Below are positions 28,969-38,401 of a DNA stretch of 64,000 nt, piece by piece. The DNA is from JAIOQJ01 sp963718635. Lineage in GTDB: Bacteria; Planctomycetota; Planctomycetia; Gemmatales; Gemmataceae. The notes below the pieces were generated by a model. The model was given only the letters and a program-made list of their open reading frames with translations, had not been told where the DNA came from and did not search any database. A program made the translations under genes and the position numbers. The first letter of the stretch is position 1. Each line of letters starts with the position of its first letter. The DNA lies in the NCBI GenBank assembly GCA_963718635.1, contig OY970367.1, positions 3,596,001 through 3,660,000 on the forward strand, given 5' to 3'.

Positions 28969-30125
28969 CTGTAGGGATAGGCCGGGTCATCCAAGTCTAG
29001 GGCTTGCTGGGTCACCCCAAGCGGCCGAAACGTATCAACCATTACCGCGAGTTCATCTGTCCATTTCAAATCCCGGCTGGCGACGATGGTTCCAGGGTGT
29101 GGCCCATGCGGGATGCCACGAGGGTGAAGTGTGAAAGACCCTTCCTCCACGCCACGCCGACTGCCGAAATGGCCGCGAACATAATAGAGCACTTCGTCGG
29201 ATTCGACATTCGAATGGGCGTAAGGCACCTTGATCGCGTCGGGATGGGTGTCGAGCATGCGCGGCGCAAATGTGCAGACGACAAAGCCATCGGCTTGAAA
29301 GGTCTGGTGAACCGGCGGCGGTTGATGCACTGTCCCCGTGATCGGCTCAAAGTCGTCGGCATTGAACGTGTAAGGATAGACCATGCCATCCCAACCAACG
29401 ACATCAAAGGGATGGTGCGCCAAGACATAGCGCGATAAGCGGTTGCCGTCTTTCACGAGAACGGTCGTTTCTTCATCGTGGTCGAACAGCAGCATCTCAT
29501 TGGGGCCGTGAAGATCGCGTTCCGAGAAAGGCGCTCCCATACGTATTTGGCCGTCGGGATTGAGATAGCGCGGCGGAAAATTGACAGCGCCTGGAGATTC
29601 GATGACGAGCATTTCGGGAGGTTCGCTGTCGTCGAAATCGAGGCGATAAGTCACCGTCTTGGGGATCACAATGTAATCGAAAGGGCGAAAGGGCAACATA
29701 CCGAACATAGTTTCAAGGTTGCCTTGGCCGCGATGAATGAAAATGATTTCATCGGCGGCGGCATTGCGGAAAAGTTCGTTTTGAGTGAGAGCAGGCCGGC
29801 AGCGCGATAGCGAAACATCGGCATTCGCTAGCAGCGGCACCCGGCCGAAAATCGGATCGCCTTGTCGGGGCAACTCCGTCGATTTCAAGTGGAAATGCCG
29901 CAACACATCTTGAGGCGCCATCTCGAGGTTCATCGTCCCGGCCGGCTCAATCTTTTTCACTCGGGTCGGCGGTCGAAGGTGGTAGACGATACTGTACGCC
30001 CGGCTAAAGCCCTGCGTTGTAACGACTTCTTCGTAGAAGATCCCTTCGCCGTTGAAACTCATGCTCGTGCGATGAGCGATGTGATGCTTCACCGGTATTG
30101 AGCCGAGTTGGCGGTAGTAAGGCAT
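28956..30125 (-). CDS. hmgA: Homogentisate 1,2-dioxygenase
   Basis: A 389-residue enzyme. It opens homogentisate to maleylacetoacetate in tyrosine and phenylalanine breakdown. Iron ligands are visible in the C-terminal cupin: the His of 'VPYAHSNVESDEVLYY', the Glu in the same motif and the His of 'GIPHGPHPG'. The N-terminal half has the usual 'GSIPVKHHIAHR' segment and 'FGRVPLLANADVSLS'. The start is ATG at 30125 ('MPYYRQLG'); the longer frame to 30227 adds an implausible Arg-rich head. FAH-type hydrolase upstream and flavin reductase downstream support an aromatic catabolic operon. Confidence 0.93.
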   Translation of the reverse strand: MPYYRQLGSIPVKHHIAHRTSMSFNGEGIFYEEVVTTQGFSRAYSIVYHLRPPTRVKKIEPAGTMNLEMAPQDVLRHFHLKSTELPRQGDPIFGRVPLLANADVSLSRCRPALTQNELFRNAAADEIIFIHRGQGNLETMFGMLPFRPFDYIVIPKTVTYRLDFDDSEPPEMLVIESPGAVNFPPRYLNPDGQIRMGAPFSERDLHGPNEMLLFDHDEETTVLVKDGNRLSRYVLAHHPFDVVGWDGMVYPYTFNADDFEPITGTVHQPPPVHQTFQADGFVVCTFAPRMLDTHPDAIKVPYAHSNVESDEVLYYVRGHFGSRRGVEEGSFTLHPRGIPHGPHPGTIVASRDLKWTDELAVMVDTFRPLGVTQQALDLDDPAYPYSWME

Positions 30126-30307
30126 AATGAAGAGCTCTAAGTTGTTCAGCGCCTGGGCGAAACGGCACAAGCGGCGTGGCCGAGAACGCGAGGTCCTTCT
30201 TTTAACAAAGAGGGCGTCGGGGTCCAACCCCCTCCGAGCCTTTTCGAAAGCAACTCATCGGGGCTCGGTTTGTGATCCCAAACGGCGACCGCCGTTAGCT
30301 CGCCAAA

Positions 30308-30526
30308 TCACGTCATACCAAGAACGAGCCATTCGTCTGTTCCGGGCAGGGGCAAAAGTAGATCATGGCAATATTCGTCCTGAGTTACCATGTCGAGTAA
30401 TGCTAACGGATATTGGTCGGCTGCCAGCCAGCTAAGGACATGTTCGAGAGTCGCAAACGTCTGAAGTTTGGCCGCTAATAGTGGATGGCTGGCGGCTAAG
30501 ACCGGAAGATGATCGGCATACTCCAT
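30308..30526 (-). CDS. Small conserved protein in the aromatic catabolism operon
   Basis: A 72-residue acidic protein: 'LPVLAASHPLLAAKLQTFAT' then 'LALLDMVTQDEYCHDLLLPL'. It lies 9 bases after the FAH-like stop and about 180 bases before the hmgA start, all on the same strand. I recall such small proteins beside FAH-like genes in planctomycetes but know no function. No signal or membrane segment is visible. Confidence 0.72.
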   Translation of the reverse strand: MEYADHLPVLAASHPLLAAKLQTFATLEHVLSWLAADQYPLALLDMVTQDEYCHDLLLPLPGTDEWLVLGMT

Positions 30527-30535
30527 AGCTCTGTT

Positions 30536-31244
30536 TCATCTCCGTTGGACTACGCGATTGATGAGATGTCCTATCCGCTCGACTGTTAATTCTACCATAT
30601 CGCCCGGCTTCAACCAACCGCCCACTTTTTCCGGCGTTAATTCAAGAATGCAGCCGGTGCCTACGGTACCCGAGCCGAGTACGTCGCCGGGTCGAAGTTC
30701 CGTATCGCGGCTGGCATGCGCAAGATCTGTGGCCAAGTCCAGTACATGCTGCCGGCATTGCCGCGCGAGTATTCCCTGCCGTTCACGCTGGCGGTCATCT
30801 CCAGATGTAGCCGGCCATTTTTATAGCAATCGCGAAGTTCTTCGAAAGCAATCAGTGATGGCCCGAGCGAAGTAGCAAAATCCTTGCTCTTGCTCGGCCC
30901 TAATCCGACGGCCATTTCAACGCGTTGCAAATCGCGGGCGCTCCAATCGTTCATGATTGTAAAACCGGCCACGCACTGCATGGCGGAATCATCGGCAGGC
31001 AGATTGCGCCAAGTTTGCCGATGATGCACGCGATTTCCAGCTCATAGTCGAGAGCGGAGCTGCCCTGTGGCGCCGAGACGGGATCGCCATCCCCGATGAT
31101 GCAAACGGGGTTTGAAAAGTAAAAGACCGGAATTTGATACCACTGCGGCGCCATCTCCAGCCCACGATGCTGCCGGCACGTCTTGACGTGCTGCTCGAAG
31201 GCATAAAAGTCGCGAAGCGAAGCAATGGGTGGAAGAGGATTCAT
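30536..31244 (-). CDS. Fumarylacetoacetate hydrolase family protein, two frameshifts
   Basis: About 236 residues. FAH-fold hydrolases split fumarylacetoacetate or related 2-oxo/1,3-diketo acids, the last step of tyrosine catabolism. Motifs: 'FYFSNPVCIIGDGDPVSAP', 'LDYELEIACIIGK' (metal Glu pair), 'VAGFTIMNDWSARDLQ', 'GPSKSKDFATSLGP' and 'LRPGDVLGSGTVGTGC'. The pieces are 30951-31244, 30661-31029 and 30536-30736. Frame changes are near 31008 and 30735, each restoring the family sequence. The start is ATG at 31244. It is the first gene of the FAH/small-protein/hmgA/flavin-reductase operon; no maleylacetoacetate isomerase is seen here. Confidence 0.9.
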
Positions 31245-31396
31245 GGTAATCCATCTCAAACTGAAGTGTGCGTGAGGCACTCGGTCAGTATGACGAGCGA
31301 CTGGTCGTCCAGCATTGGATCTTCGCTTATCCCGCAATCCGAATTCCGCATTCCGAATTTCCGATTGTTCGGTTTCCCGATATTCTCACGGGAATG

Positions 31397-31422
31397 CCCT
31401 TCTGGAAATATTTCCAGAAGGG
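31397..31422. repeat. 26-bp palindrome with GGAAATATTTCC core
   Basis: A perfect palindrome with arms CCCTTCTGGAAAT. It is related to 21951-21976 and shares the central 22 bases with it. Confidence 0.75.
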
Positions 31423-31500
31423 TCAGGGATAATCCCGACTTAATCGTTTTGCGGCGACGATCCTGCGGACCTTATCGCAACACCTGGTGTGTCTTTGCAT

Positions 31501-31834
31501 TCGAGCCTGAAAGGCTCTTTCTATCAGCCCAGGCCGTAGTCCCCGAAAGGGGACGGAGGCCTGGGTACACTGCAACAGATGAATCGGCCCTGTGAGGGCC
31601 GTTCACGCTGAATTCCTTCCCGCCATTTAGCCCCCCGTGAATACACGGGGGCGAGTGCACTGCCACTGCCAGCGTACGCCCCCCGGTGTATTCACCGGGG
31701 GCTAAATGGGTTCAAAAATCCTTAACGGCGTTGCCTTACAGGGCCGATGGGTCATGGTTACCGATGGACCCAGGCCGGAGACCCGGCAAGCCGAGTCTCC
31801 GGCCTGGGCTGGTAAGACGAGCCTTTCAGGCTCA
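31501..31834. repeat. Large facing pair of dispersed repeats
   Basis: Two copies of a roughly 100-base repeat face each other. Each contains GAGCCTGAAAGGCTC, a CAGCCCAGGCC...GGCCTGGG hairpin and GGCCCTGTnAGGGCC. The centre holds a second inverted pair, CCCCCGTGAATACACGGGGG and CCCCGGTGTATTCACCGGGG. A second such arrangement with another centre is at 42369-42666. The whole span 31245-32349 contains only repeats and no gene I can support. Confidence 0.8.
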
Positions 31835-31899
31835 AAACCACGAGCTCATCGCATACCGCATTCCGAATCTCGGCCTTCGTTTTCCCACGATTTTGTCGC

Positions 31900-31936
31900 G
31901 CTTATGCTTCGGGAAATATTTCCCGAACATAAGCGC
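31900..31936. repeat. Near-perfect palindrome with GGGAAATATTTCCC core
   Basis: The arms CGCTTATGCTTCGGGAAAT and ATTTCCCGAACATAAGCG differ by one base. It belongs to the same family as 21951-21976 and 31397-31422. Confidence 0.7.
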
Positions 31937-32349
31937 AAGGGTATGTTCCGACGACCCGTTACGCGGCAGGGTCGCCTGATGCGATACACGAACGTTTAGT
32001 GACGTTCTACGCTCGCGGCACTTTCCTCGTAGCTCCGCGCTTACGTTCTGAATCGACGCTCGGTCGATCAAGTCACATACCAGCTTAGGGGAGCATTAAA
32101 CGGAGTTTGTTTTTCGGATCCGAGCCGGGCGAGTAGGAAAGCGTCGATGCCACGATCTCGGCTTTTGCACCGTCGCCCGCCGTCTGGACAACAAGTATTG
32201 CGGTGGCGCCTCAACTCCTGCGCACATTAACTTTTATACAAGTCAAATGGAATTGTTCGATTTTGTTGAAAATTCGACTTTTACCGGTTATGCAAGTTGG
32301 ATAGACTGAAATGGGTGATCTTTTTCAACTTACTCACGGTGACCCGGCA

Positions 32350-32529
32350 ATGAAGTCCCCCTCTGACTTGCCTTGGTGGGCGCCGCTCCCTGTCCCAGTT
32401 TTATGGGGAGTTTTGGTGTCCTGGATCCCGCTTTCCGTTCCCGTTATGACGGGTCTGGCGTTCGGCTCAGCCGCCTACGTCGGACTTAGTCTGATGCTCG
32501 ATCGGCGTACCTTCGTCGAAAACGCATAA
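32350..32529 (+). CDS. Small two-helix membrane protein
   Basis: 59 residues from the ATG at 32350 ('MKSPSDLPWWAPLPVPVLWG'); an in-frame ATG at 32311 would add 13 residues. Two hydrophobic helices follow ('VLWGVLVSWIPLSVPVMTGLAFG' and 'AAYVGLSLML'). It is followed by a clear intrinsic terminator, which supports transcription on this strand. Function unknown. Confidence 0.6.
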   Translation: MKSPSDLPWWAPLPVPVLWGVLVSWIPLSVPVMTGLAFGSAAYVGLSLMLDRRTFVENA

Positions 32530-32550
32530 AGCCGTAATTTTTTGGAATAA

Positions 32551-32576
32551 GGCGAGGCATTTGCTTCGCCTTTTTT
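32551..32576 (+). terminator. Intrinsic terminator
   Basis: The 8-bp stem GGCGAGGC / GCTTCGCC (one G.U pair) with loop ATTT is followed directly by TTTTTT. It ends the small membrane protein gene and lies between two convergent genes. Confidence 0.85.
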
Positions 32577-32583
32577 CATACTG

Positions 32584-34488
32584 CTACCGTTTCTCCAGCA
32601 GTTTCTTTGCTTTTTGCACTTCTTCTTTGAAAATGTCGTCACCGGCGTACAGGTCGCGGATCGCGCGGCAGGTTTGACGGGCTTGGCCGTTCAACGGACG
32701 TTCGTTCATATCCTCTTCGGCCTTGGCTAGCTTGCCGCGCAGCATTTTTTTTCGTTCCTCCACGGAAAGATGCGAGCCGGAGCTTGTTTCGCGTGACTTG
32801 TAGCCGGCTAAAAGAAACCAGTTGCGTGCGTCGGGTTTACCCTTTAGGTCTCGCGCCATGCGCTCCCAATAGTCGCGAGCGCGTTCGCCATCGCCGAGGT
32901 TTTTCAGCCGTTCGGCATCGAGAGCTCGCGCCAACAGGTCGTCGTCCGTTTTAACATCAATTTCGTTTTCGTAAGCGTGGTTGATCGTCCGTTCCATTTT
33001 GGCGATCAGGTCGTCAACTTGCGCTAAATCTTTGAATCGCTTGGCGGCGACCCAGCCCCAGAGTGCTTTGTCGTCGTTCGCATTCGGCTGGTACTCGTCA
33101 ATGAGTCCCTTCCAAAGTGTGCGAGCTCGAAGCAGATCCCCTTCTTCCTCGGCGGTGAGTGCATCCATGGTTCGATGATAGGCCTCGGCATCATCGCCCC
33201 GTTCCACGGTTCGACGAAACCCATCGAGACGATGCCGGTTCAGCAGCACTCCTTCGCGTTCGCGAACACGTGAATCCCAGTAAATGTCTCGAACATAAGC
33301 CGTTTTCTCGGCCAATTTCGGATCGCTCTTGCGGCCGTAGGTGTCGAGATAGCGCTTCGCAGCTTCAGTGCGAGCCTGAGGAGTTTTCGCGTTTCGAATG
33401 GCGAACACCATGTCTTCCGCACTATCGGGACGCAACAACAACCAAGCCACCAGGGCCATCAACGAGATGATCGCGATAGAGCCGATCGTCACAAACCAGC
33501 CTTGGCGATAGAAGACAACCGATTTTCGCCTCAGTTTCTTTTTCCGCGCGCTGCGCGAATGCTCTTGGCTGCTTCCTTGTCGGCGTCATCGGGCGGCGCC
33601 ATTTCGACCGAATCGACCAACCTTGCCTTCGCCACTTCTTCGGCTCGGCTCGTGCGCCATCTCTTTCTGCTCGATCTCCGTCAACGCCTTAACCACCATT
33701 GCCGCATCGACCGGCCGATGGTCGGGCCTTTTATCCATCAATTGATGGACCAGCGTATCGAGCGCCTGCGGCACATCGAGACAGCCCGGTTGCCCGCGCA
33801 CGCGCGGCGCCGGCTCGTTGACATGCTTCAAAAACATCTCGACCGATGACTCAGCGGCGAACGGCTTATGCCCCGTCAGGAGTTCGAAAAAGACCACGCC
33901 GACCGAATAGAGATCGCTTTTGCCCGTCAGATTTTTTTCGCCTTTGCACTGCTCGGGCGACATGTAAGCGGCCGTTCCAATCGTGTTGTTCGCGCCGGTC
34001 AAAGCGGTGACATCAATGTCTTTGGCGATGCCGAAATCGGTGAGTTTTATTTGGCCCGACTCGGTGAGCATCAAATTCGAAGGTTTGATGTCTCGATGAA
34101 TGATGCCCTTGTCGTGTGCATGCTGCAAGGCGGAGCAAAGTTGCTTGCCGATGGTTACGATTTCCTGCCAGGTGAAGCGGTCACGCCGGGCAATGATCCG
34201 ATCAATCGAATCGCCTTCAACGTACTCCATCGCGAAAAATGGAGTGCCGCGATATTTACCGGTGGCAAAGCGACGAACGATATTCGGATGATGCAGTTGT
34301 TTGAGGATGACCGCTTCGCGCTCGAAACGAGCGACAGCCGTATCGCTGCCAAGCAATCCGAAGGCGATGATCTTGAGAGCGACGAGCCGATCAGTTTCCG
34401 TATAGCGGGCCAGATAGACGCTGCCCATCGCGCCGCTGCCGAGCTCCTGCTCGATGTAGAACGGACCGATCGTCTGACCCACGAGCAT
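32584..34488 (-). CDS. Membrane-anchored Ser/Thr protein kinase, two frameshifts
   Basis: About 635 residues. The kinase domain is residues 8-270: 'GSGAMGSVYLARYTETDRLVALKII', 'IIHRDIKPSNLML', 'KLTDFGIAKD' and 'AAYMSPEQCKG'. A basic linker ('RAEEVAKARLVDS', 'KKKLRRKSVVFYRQ') precedes one membrane span ('IGSIAIISLMALVAWLLL'). The outer 270 residues are helical and Lys/Glu/Asp-rich without a known domain. The pieces are 33586-34488 and 32584-33492, with changes near 33645 and 33550 in the juxtamembrane linker. GAGGAGAG precedes the ATG at 34488. Confidence 0.9.
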
Positions 34489-34592
34489 GTACTCTCCTCG
34501 CCCAGCGCTGGCGTGCGATACACATATTCTACCATCGCCGCGTAAATTGGATAGCGAAGCCCAAAGGCCCGGCGGGGACGTGGCTCGCACTT

Positions 34593-34724
34593 TCCACCCT
34601 CCCCCCGGCTTTGCGGGGGGAGGGCAGGGTGGGGGGAACGGCCGCGACTGTTGCATGGTTCGTTGATTGGCAAGCCGCTCTGTCCCCACCCTGCCCTCCC
34701 CCTGCAAAGCCAGGGGAGGGTAAG
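34593..34724. repeat. GC-rich dispersed inverted repeat, copy 2
   Basis: The same arms (CCCTCCCCCCGGCTTTGCGG and complement) and the same internal module as at 6312-6442, here in inverted orientation. It lies between the divergent kinase and RluB genes. Confidence 0.8.
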
Positions 34725-34800
34725 ACAGACTTCGAGATCATTTGATCAACTCGCTGGAATCATTGAGGCATCCGGCCCTGCAAACTCCTAGAATGCCAGC

Positions 34801-35532
34801 ATGGAGCGTCTCAACAAATATTTGGCCCACGCCGGCGTCGGTTCGCGTCGGCATTGCGATGAACTGATCGCCACCGGCCGTGTCCGGATCGACGGGCAGA
34901 TCGTGCGCGAACTCGGGACGCAGATCGATCCGGCCACCCGGCAAGTCTTTGTGGACGATGATCCCATACGCGCCGAACGATTCGTCTATTGGGCGGTGAA
35001 CAAGCCGCGAGGCTATCTCTGCACGAACAACGATCCATCGGGCAGGCCCTTGATGCTCGATCTGGTGCCGCACATCGAACAGCGCGTTTTCACGGTGGGC
35101 CGGCTCGATGAAGACAGCGAAGGATTGCTGCTCCTCACCAACGACGGCGACCTGGCGCACGAGTTGATGCACCCGCGTTTCGGCGTTGAAAAGACGTACG
35201 AAGCGCTGGTTGCGGGCTCGCCGAATGCAGAAGACATCAAACAGCTGTTGACGGGCGTCTGGCTAAGTGATGGTCGGGTGAAAGCAAAATCCGTGAAGAA
35301 GATGAAGCGCCAAGGCGACAGCGTCTGGCTGCGGATCGTTCTTTGCGAAGGGAAGAATCGCGAAATCCGCCGGATGCTCGCTAAGTTAGGTCATAAGGTG
35401 ATGCGCTTACGGCGTTCGGCCATTGGCCCAGTGAAACTCGATAGACTGCCCAAAGGCAAATCGCGCAAGCTCGGGCTTAGTGAATTGGAAGCGTTGCGCA
35501 AGTCCGTTTCACGCCGGCCAGCGAAAACATGA
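34801..35532 (+). CDS. rluB: Pseudouridine synthase, RsuA/RluB type
   Basis: A 243-residue enzyme that isomerises a uridine in rRNA. It has an N-terminal S4 RNA-binding domain ('MERLNKYLAHAGVGSRRHCD') followed by the RsuA-type catalytic domain. Catalytic Asp103 is in 'GRLDEDSEGLLLLTNDG'; 'EKTYEALVAG' and 'CEGKNREIRRMLAKLGHKVMRLRR' are conserved. RluB (23S U2605) is the likeliest member, but RsuA-family sub-types cannot be separated from this alone. The next gene begins 10 bases after the stop. Confidence 0.92.
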   Translation: MERLNKYLAHAGVGSRRHCDELIATGRVRIDGQIVRELGTQIDPATRQVFVDDDPIRAERFVYWAVNKPRGYLCTNNDPSGRPLMLDLVPHIEQRVFTVGRLDEDSEGLLLLTNDGDLAHELMHPRFGVEKTYEALVAGSPNAEDIKQLLTGVWLSDGRVKAKSVKKMKRQGDSVWLRIVLCEGKNREIRRMLAKLGHKVMRLRRSAIGPVKLDRLPKGKSRKLGLSELEALRKSVSRRPAKT

Positions 35533-35542
35533 TTGGGCTACC

Positions 35543-36352
35543 ATGCTCCAGCGCATCGCCGTCGCGACTGAGAATGTCCAGTTGGCCGAGCGTACGTTTC
35601 GCATTCGGCTGCAAGTGCCTGAGATCGCCGCGGCGATTCGGCCGGGCCAATTCGTGATGCTGAAATTGCCCTCGCTGGGCGATCCCTTGCTAGGCCGGCC
35701 TTTCGCGCTTTATGATGTTGTCGACGATGCGATCGATGTGGTCTATCTGGTCGTCGGCAAGATGACGGCACTATTGGCCGAGGTGAGGGCTGGCGAGTCT
35801 GTCGAAATTTGGGGCCCTCTGGGTAATGGCTTTAGCAGCGTCGTAAACTCCAATCACATGACGCTGGTTGCCGGCGGTATCGGTCAGACGCCGTTTCTCG
35901 CCTATGCTCGTCAGTTGCTCGGCCAGCGTGGTTATGGCGGCGATAAGGCCGAACGCCGTGTCGAACGCGTTTCGCTCTATTACGGTGTTCGCAATCAGTC
36001 TTTCGTCGCCGGGTTACGAGATTTTCAAGACGCAGGCGTAGCGGTGCATCTAGCAAGCGATGATGGCTCAGTCGGGCATTCAGGTTATGTGACCGATCTT
36101 CTCTCGATGGAAAAGCCAGCAGGTCCGTGGATTGGCTGCGGCCCCGAACTAATGTTGCGTACCCTGGCGAAACTAGCACGCGCTTGCGAGACACCCTGTT
36201 ACGTTTCGCTCGAAACACCGATGGCATGCGGCTTTGGCGTCTGCTTTAGCTGCGTGACGAAAATCAAAACAGCCGACGGCTGGGATTATAAACGCGTCTG
36301 CGTTGATGGCCCGGTCTTCGATGCGGCTTGCTGGGTGCATGAACAAGCTTAG
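35543..36352 (+). CDS. pyrK: Dihydroorotate dehydrogenase electron transfer subunit
   Basis: A 269-residue flavoprotein. It passes electrons from dihydroorotate dehydrogenase B to NAD in pyrimidine synthesis. FAD-binding motif 'RPFALYDVV', NAD-binding 'LVAGGIGQTPFLAYARQL', and a C-terminal [2Fe-2S] site with 'CGFGVCFSCVTK' and a downstream Cys in 'RVCVDGPVF' match PyrK. The start is ATG at 35543, 11 bases after the rluB stop. The pyrD partner is not adjacent. Confidence 0.92.
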   Translation: MLQRIAVATENVQLAERTFRIRLQVPEIAAAIRPGQFVMLKLPSLGDPLLGRPFALYDVVDDAIDVVYLVVGKMTALLAEVRAGESVEIWGPLGNGFSSVVNSNHMTLVAGGIGQTPFLAYARQLLGQRGYGGDKAERRVERVSLYYGVRNQSFVAGLRDFQDAGVAVHLASDDGSVGHSGYVTDLLSMEKPAGPWIGCGPELMLRTLAKLARACETPCYVSLETPMACGFGVCFSCVTKIKTADGWDYKRVCVDGPVFDAACWVHEQA

Positions 36353-36385
36353 GGGCTTGATGCAATTAACTTTTCCATTTGGATT

Positions 36386-36676
36386 CGCCGCCACTCCGCT
36401 TGCCGGGGTGGAGCGTCGGTTCGTCGCTAGAAAACCTCGCGCATGCCGAGACGCCGCCACCCCGCTTGCCGGGGTGGAGCGCTGGTTCGTCGCTAGAAAA
36501 CCCGCGCATGTTGAGACGCCGCCACCCCGCTTGCCAGGGTGGAGCGCCAGTTCATAACGGCGGATCTGTTTACGAACTGGCGCTCCACCCCGACAAGCGG
36601 GGTAGCGGCGAGAATACTATAGCTTCCAATTCTGGTTACGAACATGCGCTCCACCCCGACAAGCGGGGTGGTGGCG
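36386..36676. repeat. Five-copy palindromic repeat cluster, not CRISPR
   Basis: A 30-base unit (CGCCGCCACCCCGCTTGCCG and on) occurs three times forward (36386, 36452, 36517) and twice inverted (36581, 36647), with gaps of 34-36 bases. The first two gaps are nearly identical to each other ('GGTTCGTCGCTAGAAAAC') and the third is itself palindromic. Each unit can fold as CCACCCCG/CGGGGTGG. The flip in orientation and the repeated gaps rule out CRISPR. It fills most of 36353-36734. Confidence 0.85.
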
Positions 36677-36734
36677 TACGGAAGGGGATGCAACTCGCGA
36701 AGTTAGTTTCGTTTCTCTTCAACAACGGTGCTTC

Positions 36735-38213
36735 ATGCCGCGTTTTCCTTTAGCCTTTTTGCTCACCTGCTCCGTTATTAGTATTGGCCACGCTCAGCCT
36801 AAAGAAATGCAAGTGTTGCAGGAAGCCGTACGTAATGTAATCAAAAATTCCGAGCCAAGCGTTGCCTGTATTTTGGTTTCGCGCAGCGAACGGTATCGCG
36901 AATTCAATGCTCTGCTGAACGGGCCCGAAGGAAAACTGGGCGGGTTCGATGCTCGTCCTTTTCTGGCGGCATCGGTAGGCGATCCAACCCGCCGGGCGGC
37001 CATTCAACGGCTCGATCTGGCAAACCCGGACGCCATTCCCGAGTCATATGGCAGCGGCGTAGTTATCGACGCGAGCGGTTTGATTCTGACCAACTTTCAC
37101 GTCGTCCAAAATGCAACGAAAATCTATGTTCGGCTGCCGGGGAAAACCGGGAGTTATGCTGACATCCACGCGGCTGATGGACGCAGCGACCTGGCCGTTC
37201 TCAAACTGATCAACCCGCCTGCTGAATTAAATGCGCCAAGGCTTGGAGATGGCGCCGAAGCGCAAAAAGGCGATTTTGTCATCGGCATCGCCAACCCTTT
37301 TGCCGCCGGATTCCGAGAAGGGGGCGGCACAGCCACGTACGGCATCATCGGCAACCTGCTTATGAAGGTGCCGGGCGCTACCACCGAGACGGATCGCCTA
37401 CGCACGATTCATCAGCTGGGAACGTTGATGCAAACGGACCTTCGCTTGAACCTCGGCTGCAGCGGCGGCGGCGTGTTCAATCTCGAAGGTGATCTCATTG
37501 CCTTAACGAGTTCCACCGCCGCAATCGTCGGCGGCGAGACGGCCGGCGGTTTTGCCATTCCTTTAACGGCCGGCATCAAGCGGATCATCGACGTGCTTCG
37601 CCGCGGGGAAGAAGTCGAGTATGGTTTTCTCGGAGTCGGGGTCGACGCTTTGAGCCCATTCGACCGCCTCGGCGCCGTGATCGATCTCGTCAGCGATGGC
37701 ACGCCTGCCCGCCGAGCAGGATTGCAAGTTGGCGAGATCATCACGGCCGTCGGCAATGCGCCGATCAAGACACACGACGATCTATTCCTGCAAGTCGGCA
37801 CGGCCTTGGCCGGCTCGGAAGTGGTTATCACGCTTCAGAATATCGCCGGGCGCAAACGGCAGGTACCGGTAAAACTGTCGAAGTTCTTTTACCCAGGACC
37901 GGTCATCGCATCGAATCGCCCGGCGGACGTGCATGGCCTGCGCGTCGATTATTCCAGCGTTATCCTTGTTGACTCTCCTGTTCCCGATGGCGTGTTTATT
38001 CGTGATGTCTCTCGCGGCAGTGCCGCCGAGCGCAAATATAAGGAACTGCTCGAACGTGCGCGCTGGGTGATCACAACTGTGAACGGCAAAGCCGTCAGCA
38101 CTCCCGCTGATTTTTATCGCGAAGCCGCGGCCGCCAAAGGCGGTCTGGAATTAAGAATCGTCGAGGCGGTGAGGAATCCGGAATCGACAGCGAAAACGCT
38201 GGTTTTTCCATGA
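36735..38213 (+). CDS. HtrA/DegP-like trypsin-type serine protease with PDZ domains
   Basis: A 492-residue S1C protease with signal peptide 'PLAFLLTCSVISIGHA'. The catalytic triad is His122 ('LTNFHVVQ'), Asp152 ('GRSDLAVLK') and Ser243 ('LNLGCSGGGVF'). The usual GNSGGP reads GCSGGG, a double departure around the serine. At least one PDZ domain follows ('LGVGVDALSPFDRL...GTPARRAGLQVGEIITAVGNAPI'), and a second PDZ-like region ends the protein. A roughly 60-residue insert lies between the signal peptide and the protease core. It is a probable periplasmic quality-control protease or a regulatory variant. Confidence 0.9.
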   Translation: MPRFPLAFLLTCSVISIGHAQPKEMQVLQEAVRNVIKNSEPSVACILVSRSERYREFNALLNGPEGKLGGFDARPFLAASVGDPTRRAAIQRLDLANPDAIPESYGSGVVIDASGLILTNFHVVQNATKIYVRLPGKTGSYADIHAADGRSDLAVLKLINPPAELNAPRLGDGAEAQKGDFVIGIANPFAAGFREGGGTATYGIIGNLLMKVPGATTETDRLRTIHQLGTLMQTDLRLNLGCSGGGVFNLEGDLIALTSSTAAIVGGETAGGFAIPLTAGIKRIIDVLRRGEEVEYGFLGVGVDALSPFDRLGAVIDLVSDGTPARRAGLQVGEIITAVGNAPIKTHDDLFLQVGTALAGSEVVITLQNIAGRKRQVPVKLSKFFYPGPVIASNRPADVHGLRVDYSSVILVDSPVPDGVFIRDVSRGSAAERKYKELLERARWVITTVNGKAVSTPADFYREAAAAKGGLELRIVEAVRNPESTAKTLVFP

Positions 38214-38401
38214 TCTTTCAGAGCCGCAACCGTTAGGGAGTGGTGAGGCTTTCCGCTCGCGGCTCTGACGGATGAGCATTGACAACACCCCTTACAACCC
38301 GCAAGTCCGGCAGAGTCGCTGTCGCTGATTCATCCATCTTCTGTTGGGAATTCGACAAAACTGCTGTAAAGTGGAGAGAGTCCATTTCCGGAGTCTGCCT
38401 C

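Noticed and set aside
36386..36676. CRISPR array
   Set aside because: Units are palindromic, flip orientation and have repeated or palindromic gaps. No cas gene is in the window.
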